This document shows positions 1 to 5,578 of a stretch of DNA of 5,578 nt, piece after piece. Positions within the stretch are counted from its first letter, which is position 1, and each line of letters begins with the position of its first letter. This DNA comes from JBKJTP01 sp046590195 (GTDB lineage: Bacteria > Bacteroidota > Ignavibacteria > Palsa-1295), in contig JBKJTP010000290.1 in NCBI GenBank assembly GCA_046590195.1, positions 1-5,578 of the forward strand, given 5' to 3'. Under the pieces are notes generated by a model, which saw only the letters and a list, made by a program, of their open reading frames with translations, ran no database searches and had not been told where the DNA came from. The position numbers and the translations under genes were made by a program.

Positions 1-1047
1 GTCAAGGCGCAGATCCACGCCGGTGGACGCGGGCTGGGCGGCGGCGTCAAGATCGCAAAGAATATCGACGAGGTCCGCAGCTATGCTGAGCAGATCCTCG
101 GCATGCAGCTCGTCACACACCAGACCGGTCCTACGGGCCAGAAGGTTAGGCGTTTGCTCGTCGAGCAGGGTATCAACATTGCGAAGGAGTTCTACGCCGG
201 CATCGTGCTCGATCGCTCGACTGGACAGAACGTCGTGATGGTCTCGACCGAAGGCGGTATGGAGATCGAGAATGTAGCTGAAGAATCTCCTGAGAAGATC
301 CTCAAAGCATACGTCGATCCAGCGGTCGGCTTCCGTGAATTTCAGGCTCGCGAGCTTGCCTTCGGACTCGGACTATCCGGCGAATCGCTCAAGCAGTGCG
401 TCAAGTTCTTGAAGCTTCTGTACAAGGCTTACGAAGAGACAGATTCTGCTCTCTTCGAGATCAACCCGTTGGTGCTCACGAAGGAAGATCAGATGATCGC
501 GCTGGACGCGAAGGTCGACTTCGATTCGAATGCGCTTTATCGTCATCCAGAGTTCGCTGCGCTTCGCGATCTCGATGAAGAGGATCCGCTCGAGGTCGAA
601 GCATCGAAGTCCAACCTGAACTACATCAAGCTCGATGGCAACGTAGGCTGCATGGTCAACGGTGCAGGTCTTGCGATGGGCACGATGGATATCATCAAGC
701 TTGCAGGCGGTGATCCGGCGAACTTCCTCGACGTTGGCGGCGGAGCAAATGCAGAGACCGTATCGAACGGCTTCCGCATCATCCTCTCTGATCCGAACGT
801 GAAAGCGATCCTGATCAACATCTTCGGCGGGATCGTCCGCTGCGATCGTGTCGCGAATGGTATCATCGAAGCATCGAAGCTCGTTAAGCCACACGTGCCA
901 ATCGTTGTTCGCCTCGAAGGCACGAATGCGATCGAAGCCGGCGTGATCCTCGAAAAGTCGGGTCTCGACTTCCTCGTGGCTCATGGCCTCAAGGAAGCAG
1001 CAGAGAAGGTCACACAGGCTCTCGAACGAGAAGCAGTGGCGGCTTAA
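1..1047 (+). CDS. sucC: Succinyl-CoA synthetase (ADP/GDP-forming) beta subunit, 5'-truncated
   Basis: This is the beta subunit of succinate-CoA ligase, which with the alpha subunit SucD interconverts succinyl-CoA and succinate with nucleotide phosphorylation in the cytosolic TCA cycle. The frame is open from base 1, so the gene enters from outside the window; 348 residues are present. Aligned from memory to E. coli SucC it appears gapless from residue 45 to at least 323, so about 44 N-terminal residues are missing. Visible ligand residues include the ATP-grasp GRG (window residues 9-11, E. coli 53-55), the Mg-binding Asn in EINPL (155, E. coli 199) and Asp in ALDAK (169, E. coli 213), the substrate Asn in CMVNGAG (220, E. 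coli 264) and the GIV loop of FGGIVRCD (277-279, E. coli 321-323). The residue after GRG is Leu where E. coli has Lys. The internal ATG at 103 is not the start. A terminator follows directly and no sucD is present downstream. ATP versus GTP preference cannot be decided here. Confidence 0.97.
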   Translation, partial: VKAQIHAGGRGLGGGVKIAKNIDEVRSYAEQILGMQLVTHQTGPTGQKVRRLLVEQGINIAKEFYAGIVLDRSTGQNVVMVSTEGGMEIENVAEESPEKILKAYVDPAVGFREFQARELAFGLGLSGESLKQCVKFLKLLYKAYEETDSALFEINPLVLTKEDQMIALDAKVDFDSNALYRHPEFAALRDLDEEDPLEVEASKSNLNYIKLDGNVGCMVNGAGLAMGTMDIIKLAGGDPANFLDVGGGANAETVSNGFRIILSDPNVKAILINIFGGIVRCDRVANGIIEASKLVKPHVPIVVRLEGTNAIEAGVILEKSGLDFLVAHGLKEAAEKVTQALEREAVAA

Positions 1048-1073
1048 AAAAGCTCAGAGCAATTATTGCAATG

Positions 1074-1104
1074 AAAGAGGGAAGGCTAATACCTTCCCTC
1101 TTTT
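1074..1104 (+). terminator. Rho-independent terminator of sucC
   Basis: A perfect 12-bp stem pairs 1074-1085 with 1092-1103 around the 6-base loop CTAATA. The 3' arm ends in TTTT, followed by CGTTT. It begins 26 bases after the sucC stop. Its AT-rich outer stem means it could also work weakly on the opposite strand. The core GGGAAG/CTTCCC recurs in the terminator at 2628-2659. Confidence 0.9.
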
Positions 1105-1188
1105 CGTTTGAGTCGCTTAGGCAATCTGATACTAGGGTAGCTTCGTACACACCGTAGAGCTCGAACAATTGTCAATCCCACAACACGC
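1105..1188 (+). promoter_or_regulatory. Probable promoter/leader region of the SDR gene (weak candidates only)
   Basis: A promoter is expected here because a strong terminator precedes and a gene follows at 1189. Two weak candidates are visible. One is a sigma70-like pair, TTGAGT (1108-1113) and TACTAG (1130-1135, preceded by TG at 1127-1128), spaced 16 bases. The other is TAGCTTCG (1138-1145), one mismatch from the Bacteroidota -7 element TAnnTTTG, but without a TTG box at the usual distance. No Shine-Dalgarno sequence precedes the ATG: the bases just upstream are CCCACAACACGC. This is common in Bacteroidota. Confidence 0.2.
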
Positions 1189-2613
1189 ATGAAGATCCTC
1201 CTGACTGGAGTCACCGGCTATATCGCTCAGCAGTTGCTTCCCGTACTGCTCGAGCAAGGCCACACGGTGGTTTGTTGCGTGCGTGACAGGCATCGCTTCA
1301 ATACGAAGAAATTTGGCAGTGCGGCGATCGAGGTGGTCGAAGCCGACTTCCTCGATCCGACATCACTTGCGAACATCCCGAATGATATCGATCTTGCCTT
1401 CTACCTCATCCACTCGATGGCAACGAGCACCGGCGACTTCCGCTCGATGGAAGAGCAATGCGCGCTGCACTTCAGATCACGCATCGAGCAGACCAGTGCG
1501 AAGCAGGTGATCTATCTGAGCGGCATCGTCAATGAGGCAAAGCTCTCTCAGCATCTCGCTTCACGGAAGCGCGTGGAGGATATTCTCGCACAGGGCAGCT
1601 ATGGGCTGACTACACTTCGTGCAGGTATCATCGTCGGTGCGGGCAGTGCATCGTTCGAGATCATCCGCGATCTTGTCGAGAAGCTGCCAGTGATGATCGC
1701 ACCGAAGTGGCTGAGCACAAAGTGTCAACCGATCGCTATTCGCAATGTGACCGATTTCCTCAGCGGTGTGATCGGACAAGAAAAAACGTACGACAAGAGT
1801 TATGATATTGGTGGCCCGGACGTCCTGACCTATAAGCAGATGCTGCTTCACTTCGCGAAGATCCGCGGATTACGCAGACGTATTATACCAGTGCCTGTGA
1901 TGTCGCCGAAGCTCTCTTCGTATTGGCTGTATTTCGTGACGGCCACCTCTTTCTCGCTTGCGCAGAATCTTGTTAATAGCATGAAGGTAGAGGTGATAGC
2001 CAAGCCAAACGATCTTGCAAAGATGCTGGGGGTAACACTGCTGAATTACGATGATTCGATCCGGCTAGCGTTCGGGCAGATCGAGCAGAACCAAGTGCTA
2101 TCGAGTTGGCGCGATGCGCAGTCCAGTGGCGTGCTCCGCAAAGGACTTTCGCAGTATGTGCAGGTGCCGACGGAAGGGTGCTACAAAGATGTACGCACAC
2201 TTCGAGTCAATAATGCAGATGCCATTCTTGATCGTATCTGGCGGATCGGTGGTAAGTCGGGCTGGTATTATGGCAATTCGTTGTGGAAATTGCGAGGCTT
2301 CATCGATCAGCTTTTTGGCGGTGTAGGAATGCGGCGAGGCCGCAATAGCGATTCGACGATCGCGGCTGGTGAAGCACTTGACTTCTGGCGCGTGCTGCTC
2401 GCAAGTCGAGAAGAGAAGCGCTTGCTGCTTTATGCTGAGATGAAGCTGCCTGGCGAAGCATGGTTGGAGTTCAAACTTGACGAGAACAACACACTCACGC
2501 AAACCGCAACCTTCCGTCCACTGGGATTATGGGGCAGGATGTACTGGTATTCCGTGCTTCCTTTTCACGGCTTTATCTTCCGAGGGATGATCTCGAATAT
2601 TGCCAAAGTTTGA
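1189..2613 (+). CDS. YbjT-like atypical SDR oxidoreductase with C-terminal DUF2867 region
   Basis: This 474-residue protein resembles E. coli YbjT (about 476 residues) over its whole length. The N-terminal half is an NAD(P)-binding Rossmann fold of the atypical SDR type: the glycine motif TGVTGYIA lies at residues 6-13, an acidic residue-rich strand end EADF at 51-54, LIHSM at 73-77, and LRAGIIVGAGSASFE at 143-157, which is close to the E. coli segment. No classical YxxxK catalytic pair is evident after the strand at 107-112, as in other atypical SDRs, so the reaction is unknown and it may be a binding or redox-sensing protein. Residues about 340-474 match the DUF2867 region, with WRIGGKSGWYYGN (351-363), a W-rich centre and the ending FIFRGM (462-467). 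The protein is probably cytosolic; no signal peptide is seen. ATG at 1189 is preferred because the Rossmann strand starts immediately after it. It stands alone between two terminators, so it is likely monocistronic. Quinone or sugar-nucleotide substrates are possible but unsupported. Confidence 0.88.
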   Translation: MKILLTGVTGYIAQQLLPVLLEQGHTVVCCVRDRHRFNTKKFGSAAIEVVEADFLDPTSLANIPNDIDLAFYLIHSMATSTGDFRSMEEQCALHFRSRIEQTSAKQVIYLSGIVNEAKLSQHLASRKRVEDILAQGSYGLTTLRAGIIVGAGSASFEIIRDLVEKLPVMIAPKWLSTKCQPIAIRNVTDFLSGVIGQEKTYDKSYDIGGPDVLTYKQMLLHFAKIRGLRRRIIPVPVMSPKLSSYWLYFVTATSFSLAQNLVNSMKVEVIAKPNDLAKMLGVTLLNYDDSIRLAFGQIEQNQVLSSWRDAQSSGVLRKGLSQYVQVPTEGCYKDVRTLRVNNADAILDRIWRIGGKSGWYYGNSLWKLRGFIDQLFGGVGMRRGRNSDSTIAAGEALDFWRVLLASREEKRLLLYAEMKLPGEAWLEFKLDENNTLTQTATFRPLGLWGRMYWYSVLPFHGFIFRGMISNIAKV

Positions 2614-2627
2614 TCATCTGCGCAAAC

Positions 2628-2659
2628 GAAAAAGGGAAGACAATTGCCTTCCCTTTTTC
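2628..2659. terminator. Bidirectional terminator between convergent genes
   Basis: A perfect 12-bp stem pairs 2628-2639 with 2648-2659 around an 8-base loop (ACAATTGC). On the plus strand it is followed by TTTTTCTTAT, 14 bases after the SDR stop codon. On the minus strand the arm ends in TTTTT followed by CGTTTG, 32 bases after the stop codon of the secreted repeat protein. The A/T runs on both sides let it end transcription from both directions. Confidence 0.88.
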
Positions 2660-2691
2660 TTTTTCTTATCACCTCATTAGCATCTAAACAA

Positions 2692-4743
2692 TCATCTGAC
2701 AACTTGAAATCGCTGTAGCGGTGCGGCCCATAGTGTTGCCCCATCACGAAGAACTGTTACGCTAGAGACGTATGTGCCATTGATCAGATCCGCAACGGGC
2801 AACTCAATATTGCACATGCCTGGGTAGTCTTGCGTGATCGTCTTCGCAAGTACGGCTTGCCCTAGCGCGTTGCTCACTTCGATCCGCACAGTTGCTGCTT
2901 CCACAAGCGAGACACCAAGCATGATCTTATCGCTTGTGGGATTGGGGTAGATAGGCAGCACTTCCCACGAAGCTTGCGAGGTACGTGAAGTGTTGATCTG
3001 CTTTGAGGAGTAGGTTTTGCGTGTGCCATCGAGCGCGACGTCTGCGATCCGGTACTCATAGACGCCTGGCGCAGGGCTATCGTTATGACCGTAGAGCTTC
3101 TCGTAATTCGTATTGCCCGATCCACGAAGAGCCTGTGAAGTTTTGTACGAAGCGATGACCTGGAATTGCGAAGGATGGTGCAAAGCTCTTCGCTGGACCT
3201 CAAAACCTGCATGATCGTGCTCCATAGCAGTTCTCCACTCGATCAATACTTGTTCACCAAACGCATTGACGTCAAATGACGCAAGTTCAACCGGCAGTGT
3301 GCCATCAGGGAACATCACCTGCGCGTAGATATCCTGATCGCCATTGCGGTTATCCGTCCATGCCATAATGACGCCGCCACCATCGCGCTTGCACATCGCG
3401 ACGTGCTCTTGCTGCGCGTCGGATCTGACCGCGATCGGCTTACCCCAACTCGACGATGTACCGAATGTGGGAAAGAAACGATTGAAGCGCATGTCGATCG
3501 TCTGCGCGTAGATCGCTGTGTCATCGGTCGAAGCTCTCGCATCGTCCCACGCGAAGTAAATGCGATCGTCGGCCTGCACCATCCGGTAGAATCGTTGCGC
3601 GCGCGACTGCCGAGTTACATAGAAGAATCCATCCTCAAATGCGGGGATACGGTCGATACCATTCGAACGAAAGCGAACAGATGCTACATCTCGGTTAAGA
3701 TAGCGCGGTGCAATGTCGCCAGCGTAATCTTCGAAGAAGACGATGAATCCGTTCGAGTCGTCTGCGATGATCTTAGGGTCTGTCTGATCCGAAGGCCACT
3801 CGCCAGTTACTTCAAGAGCGGAGAACCAGTCTTTGCTGCCGGTACGGGTAACACGATTGGCAAAGATATCCTGACCGTTGTTGGAGGCCATATTCTTGAC
3901 CTGCCATGCGAACAAGAATTTCTCTCCCGAGAGTCCGAGCGAGATATTGCTTGCGTCTTGTACTGACGAGAGTCCGCGAAAGATGGTGAAGCCGGGTGCT
4001 GCACCACCACCATTCCACTTCAGCGACCCGTTAGAATCAAGGAGGCTCGCCTGAACTCCGACCGGCAGTCCATACTCTGTTTCCCAAGCCATGAGTGCTC
4101 CGCCTTTACCATCGGCAACCAGCCGCGGTTGACGCTGTCCGCTTGTTCCGATCACCACTTCAAATCCACCGGATGGATAGACTGCGCCTAGTGGCGTCAG
4201 GATGTTCAGTGAGATATCTGGTCTGTTGGCCGAGTTGGTGTTGCGAAGATCTTCGAATGCTACGATAGCGCGGCCAGGCCTGATCACTTCCATCACGGGG
4301 TTGCGTTGCTCTCGCGTCGCCTGGCCTATCGGGATACCATTTGCATCATAAGACAGCGTCCCATCGGACCTGACGTGCTGCGCGTAGATATCGGTACCGC
4401 CCGTCCACACGATGAACGCACCGCCATACCCATCGGCTCTGACGATCGGTGAGTACTGATCGAAATTCGTTGTACAGATCGCGAGACCTGATGCACCCCA
4501 TAGGCGCTCGCCGCTAGCAGATATGTGCTGCGCGTAAATATCCCAATTGTAGGTGGAGCGAATGTCCTGCCAGACAATGTAAGCGCCGCCCGCGCCATCG
4601 GATGTGATGTCGGGATGGGTCTGCGAAAACTTCGCAATGCAGACTGCCGAATTGGTTAACGAGTCAGAGCGCCACTGGGCCTCTGCTCTGGCTCCGATAA
4701 GTGAGCCTAAGAGAATGAAACAACAAGCAACAACTGGTCGCAT
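2692..4743 (-). CDS. Secreted repeat protein with T9SS type A C-terminal sorting domain
   Basis: This complete 683-residue protein is probably exported by Sec and then moved across the outer membrane by the type IX system, ending on the surface or outside the cell. A signal peptide spans residues 1 to about 20-22 (RP, hydrophobic core VVACCFILLGSLIG, then ARA-EA or AEA-QW as cleavage site). Residues about 43-482 hold roughly eight degenerate repeats built on 'DG-x-GG-x-x-IVW-x-D-x-R' followed by DIYAQ and a G-x-x-W ending. Next comes a fibronectin type III-like domain (about 482-583), starting TLPVELASFD and containing GFEVQRR and GVYEYRIAD. The last 90 residues are a sorting domain, with YPNPTSD at 599-605, NALGQ at 624-628 and NGTY at 655-658. 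The ATG at 4743 is chosen over the in-frame TTG at 4758 because GGAGGAGGT lies just upstream of the ATG and overlaps the TTG. It is the paralogue of the gene upstream, but a terminator separates them. Biological role and ligand are not recognisable; no enzyme motif is seen. Confidence 0.88.
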   Translation of the reverse strand: MRPVVACCFILLGSLIGARAEAQWRSDSLTNSAVCIAKFSQTHPDITSDGAGGAYIVWQDIRSTYNWDIYAQHISASGERLWGASGLAICTTNFDQYSPIVRADGYGGAFIVWTGGTDIYAQHVRSDGTLSYDANGIPIGQATREQRNPVMEVIRPGRAIVAFEDLRNTNSANRPDISLNILTPLGAVYPSGGFEVVIGTSGQRQPRLVADGKGGALMAWETEYGLPVGVQASLLDSNGSLKWNGGGAAPGFTIFRGLSSVQDASNISLGLSGEKFLFAWQVKNMASNNGQDIFANRVTRTGSKDWFSALEVTGEWPSDQTDPKIIADDSNGFIVFFEDYAGDIAPRYLNRDVASVRFRSNGIDRIPAFEDGFFYVTRQSRAQRFYRMVQADDRIYFAWDDARASTDDTAIYAQTIDMRFNRFFPTFGTSSSWGKPIAVRSDAQQEHVAMCKRDGGGVIMAWTDNRNGDQDIYAQVMFPDGTLPVELASFDVNAFGEQVLIEWRTAMEHDHAGFEVQRRALHHPSQFQVIASYKTSQALRGSGNTNYEKLYGHNDSPAPGVYEYRIADVALDGTRKTYSSKQINTSRTSQASWEVLPIYPNPTSDKIMLGVSLVEAATVRIEVSNALGQAVLAKTITQDYPGMCNIELPVADLINGTYVSSVTVLRDGATLWAAPLQRFQVVR
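3298..4617 (-). repeat. Region coding about eight degenerate DG-GG-W-D-R / DIYAQ protein repeats
   Basis: Within the secreted protein, units of roughly 35-70 residues recur. The clearest copies are residues 43-82 (DGAGGAYIVWQDIR, DIYAQ, GERLW), 98-132 (DGYGGAFIVW, DIYAQ), 207-243 (DGKGGALMAWE, GSLKW), 391-421 (FAWDDAR, AIYAQ) and 448-481 (DGGGVIMAWTDNR, DIYAQ). The units between are worn down but keep the hydrophobic strand plus W/F-x-x pattern. On the DNA, the plus strand carries CTGCGCGTAGATATC exactly at 3319-3333 and 4378-4392, with near copies at 3502-3516 and 4528-4542. The periodicity of short strands suggests a beta-propeller or similar all-beta fold, which is inference. Confidence 0.75.
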
Positions 4744-4747
4744 AACG

Positions 4748-4756
4748 ACCTCCTCC
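4748..4756 (-). promoter_or_regulatory. Strong Shine-Dalgarno sequence
   Basis: Read on the minus strand the sequence is GGAGGAGGT, followed four bases later by the ATG at 4743. It is a near-perfect match to the 16S rRNA tail and settles the start codon. The SDR gene in the same window has no such site. Confidence 0.75.
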
Positions 4757-4796
4757 AAGTGGTAAGTGTGACGCTATTTGCAAGACCGACTTTCGA

Positions 4797-4802
4797 GTTA
4801 TA
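4797..4802 (-). promoter_or_regulatory. Possible -10 element of the secreted repeat protein
   Basis: TATAAC on the minus strand is one base from the sigma70 consensus TATAAT and lies 53 bases before the ATG. The position 17 bases upstream is GGGCCC, inside the preceding terminator, so there is no -35 match. No Bacteroidota TAnnTTTG element was found in this gap. A promoter is expected between the terminator and the gene, but this particular site is weakly supported. Confidence 0.2.
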
Positions 4803-4815
4803 ATTCCATACGAAA

Positions 4816-4841
4816 AGAGGGCCCGTTTTAAGGGGCCCTCT
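4816..4841 (-). terminator. Rho-independent terminator of the upstream T9SS cargo gene
   Basis: A GC-rich 9-bp stem pairs 4816-4824 with 4833-4841 around an 8-base loop. Read on the minus strand it is AGAGGGCCC, loop, GGGCCCTCT, then TTT, CG and TATGG. It begins about 43 bases after the stop codon at 4885-4887. It separates the two paralogous secreted-protein genes, so they need not be one operon. Confidence 0.85.
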
Positions 4842-4884
4842 CTGGCTAAAAAATGCTGGTTTGCAGGTTAAGCGGGGTGCTGAA

Positions 4885-5578
4885 TTAGCGCTGGACCGTC
4901 ACCGAAGTTGCCGGGCTGATCCAGAGCGTCTGTCCATCGGCCAGTGCAGTCAACTGATAGAGATAGCTGCCGTTGCTCAACTCAGGTAGCTCGAGCTGGA
5001 AGAGATTGCTGCCAGCATTGAAGGTCTGCTGCGTCTCGATCACCGATTGTCCCAATGTATTCTTGACCGTCAGGATCACATCACAGCGCGACGCGACTGT
5101 GAACGGGATCTTGAAGCTGGATGAAGCAGGATTAGGATACGCATTGCCTAGGCTAAATGTAGCGTTGTTGCCAGCACCGACCTCGACGCGCTTCGCTGCA
5201 TGCGCGGTGCGCGTGCCGTCAAGTCCGATGTCAGCGATCCGATACTCGTAAATACCTGTCGATGGCTGATCGACAAAGCTATAGAACTTTGGTGTGCTCG
5301 ATGAGCCATTTCCTCGGAGCGATGCAATGTTGGTATAGCTTCCGATCACCTCGAACGAGTTATCCGCAGATGCGTCGAGCGCTCGGCGCTCTACTTCGAA
5401 CCCTGCGTTATCGAGTTCGTTTGCCGTCTTCCAGTCTAGCATCACATCGCCGTATTCGTTCGCCTTTGCATCGAAGGATGCGAGCTCGATCGGCAGCGTT
5501 GCATCACGGAAGATGAGCTGTGCATAGATATCGTAGTTGCCGCTGCGGTATCAACAAAGACGGCAATAGCGCCATTTG
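4885..5578 (-). CDS. Paralogous T9SS-sorted secreted protein, C-terminal part, with apparent frameshift
   Basis: This is the end of a gene that enters from beyond the window. The main frame is open from about 5550 to the TAA at 4885-4887 (221 residues). It opens with GNYDIYAQ, the end of a repeat like those in the neighbouring protein, then a fibronectin-like domain beginning TLPIELASFDAK and containing GFEVERR, LRGNG and GIYEYRIADIGLDGT. It closes with a T9SS sorting domain (YPNPASS coded at about 5119-5139, NTLGQ, NGSY). Upstream of 5550 this frame has a stop (5551-5553), but the adjacent frame reads NGAIAVFVDT, which is exactly what the repeat should contain before RSGNYDIYAQ. One missing C in a CCC run at 5547-5548 explains this. 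The GTG at 5445 lies inside the fibronectin-like domain and is not a real start. The protein is inferred to be exported like its neighbour; its signal peptide would lie outside the window. Confidence 0.8.

Noticed and set aside
373..984. Long minus-strand open frame of 203 codons opposite sucC
   Set aside because: It lies fully antisense to a strongly conserved gene, its translation shows no recognisable motif, and it is explained by the codon bias of sucC.
1165..1172. Palindrome ACAATTGT upstream of the SDR gene as a possible operator
   Set aside because: It is only 8 bp with no flanking symmetry, which is expected by chance in AT-rich intergenic DNA.
2098..2502. Minus-strand open frame of 134 codons opposite the SDR gene
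   Set aside because: It overlaps the conserved DUF2867-coding part in antisense and has no supporting motif.
3403..3966. Plus-strand open frame of 187 codons inside the secreted repeat protein gene
   Set aside because: It is antisense to a well-supported coding region, with a Cys/Arg-rich composition typical of shadow frames and no ribosome binding site noted.
4744..4758. TTG start at 4758 for the secreted repeat protein
   Set aside because: It would add five residues coded by the Shine-Dalgarno sequence itself; the ATG at 4743 has ideal spacing and gives a cleaner signal peptide.
4885..5445. Treating the last gene as a complete 186-residue protein starting at GTG 5445
   Set aside because: The fibronectin-like domain and the end of a repeat are coded upstream of this GTG in the same frame, so the start would fall inside a domain.
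3319..5532. Recurring CTGCGCGTAGATATC-like sequences as a CRISPR or DNA repeat array
   Set aside because: The copies are irregularly spaced, lie in coding frame and encode the conserved DIYAQ residues, so they reflect protein repeats.

Overview
The window reads as an anonymous chromosomal fragment of 5578 bases from a bacterium of the Bacteroidota/FCB superphylum. It opens and closes inside genes, so it may be a complete metagenomic contig. The lineage call rests mainly on two adjacent minus-strand proteins that end in a type IX secretion (T9SS) type A sorting domain, with the hallmark YPNP motif, after the 'LP-x-EL-x-SF' fibronectin-like domain usual in Bacteroidota exported proteins. By eye the base composition is slightly GC-rich, which would suit deep lineages such as Kapabacteria or Ignavibacteria better than AT-rich Flavobacteriia. 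That finer placement is inference only.

Layout: (1) 1-1047, plus strand, succinyl-CoA synthetase beta subunit (sucC) lacking about 44 N-terminal residues, closed by a strong hairpin terminator and not followed by sucD. (2) 1189-2613, plus strand, a complete YbjT-like atypical SDR oxidoreductase with a C-terminal DUF2867 region. (3) A terminator at 2628-2659 shared by two convergent genes. (4) 2692-4743, minus strand, a complete secreted repeat protein with signal peptide, about eight degenerate 'DG-GG-W-D-R-DIYAQ' repeats, a fibronectin-like domain and a T9SS sorting domain. (5) An intergenic gap with a terminator, a weak promoter candidate and a strong Shine-Dalgarno sequence. (6) 4885-5578, minus strand, the C-terminal part of a paralogue of the previous protein, with an apparent one-base frameshift close to the window end.

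Functionally the window joins a housekeeping TCA-cycle gene, a monocistronic oxidoreductase of unproven substrate, and a tandem pair of probable cell-surface or secreted T9SS cargo proteins. Each gene has its own terminator, so these look like independent transcription units. I see no convincing previously undescribed system. The points most worth a second look are the frameshift, the repeat architecture and shared tail of the cargo pair, and a sequence tail common to all three terminators.
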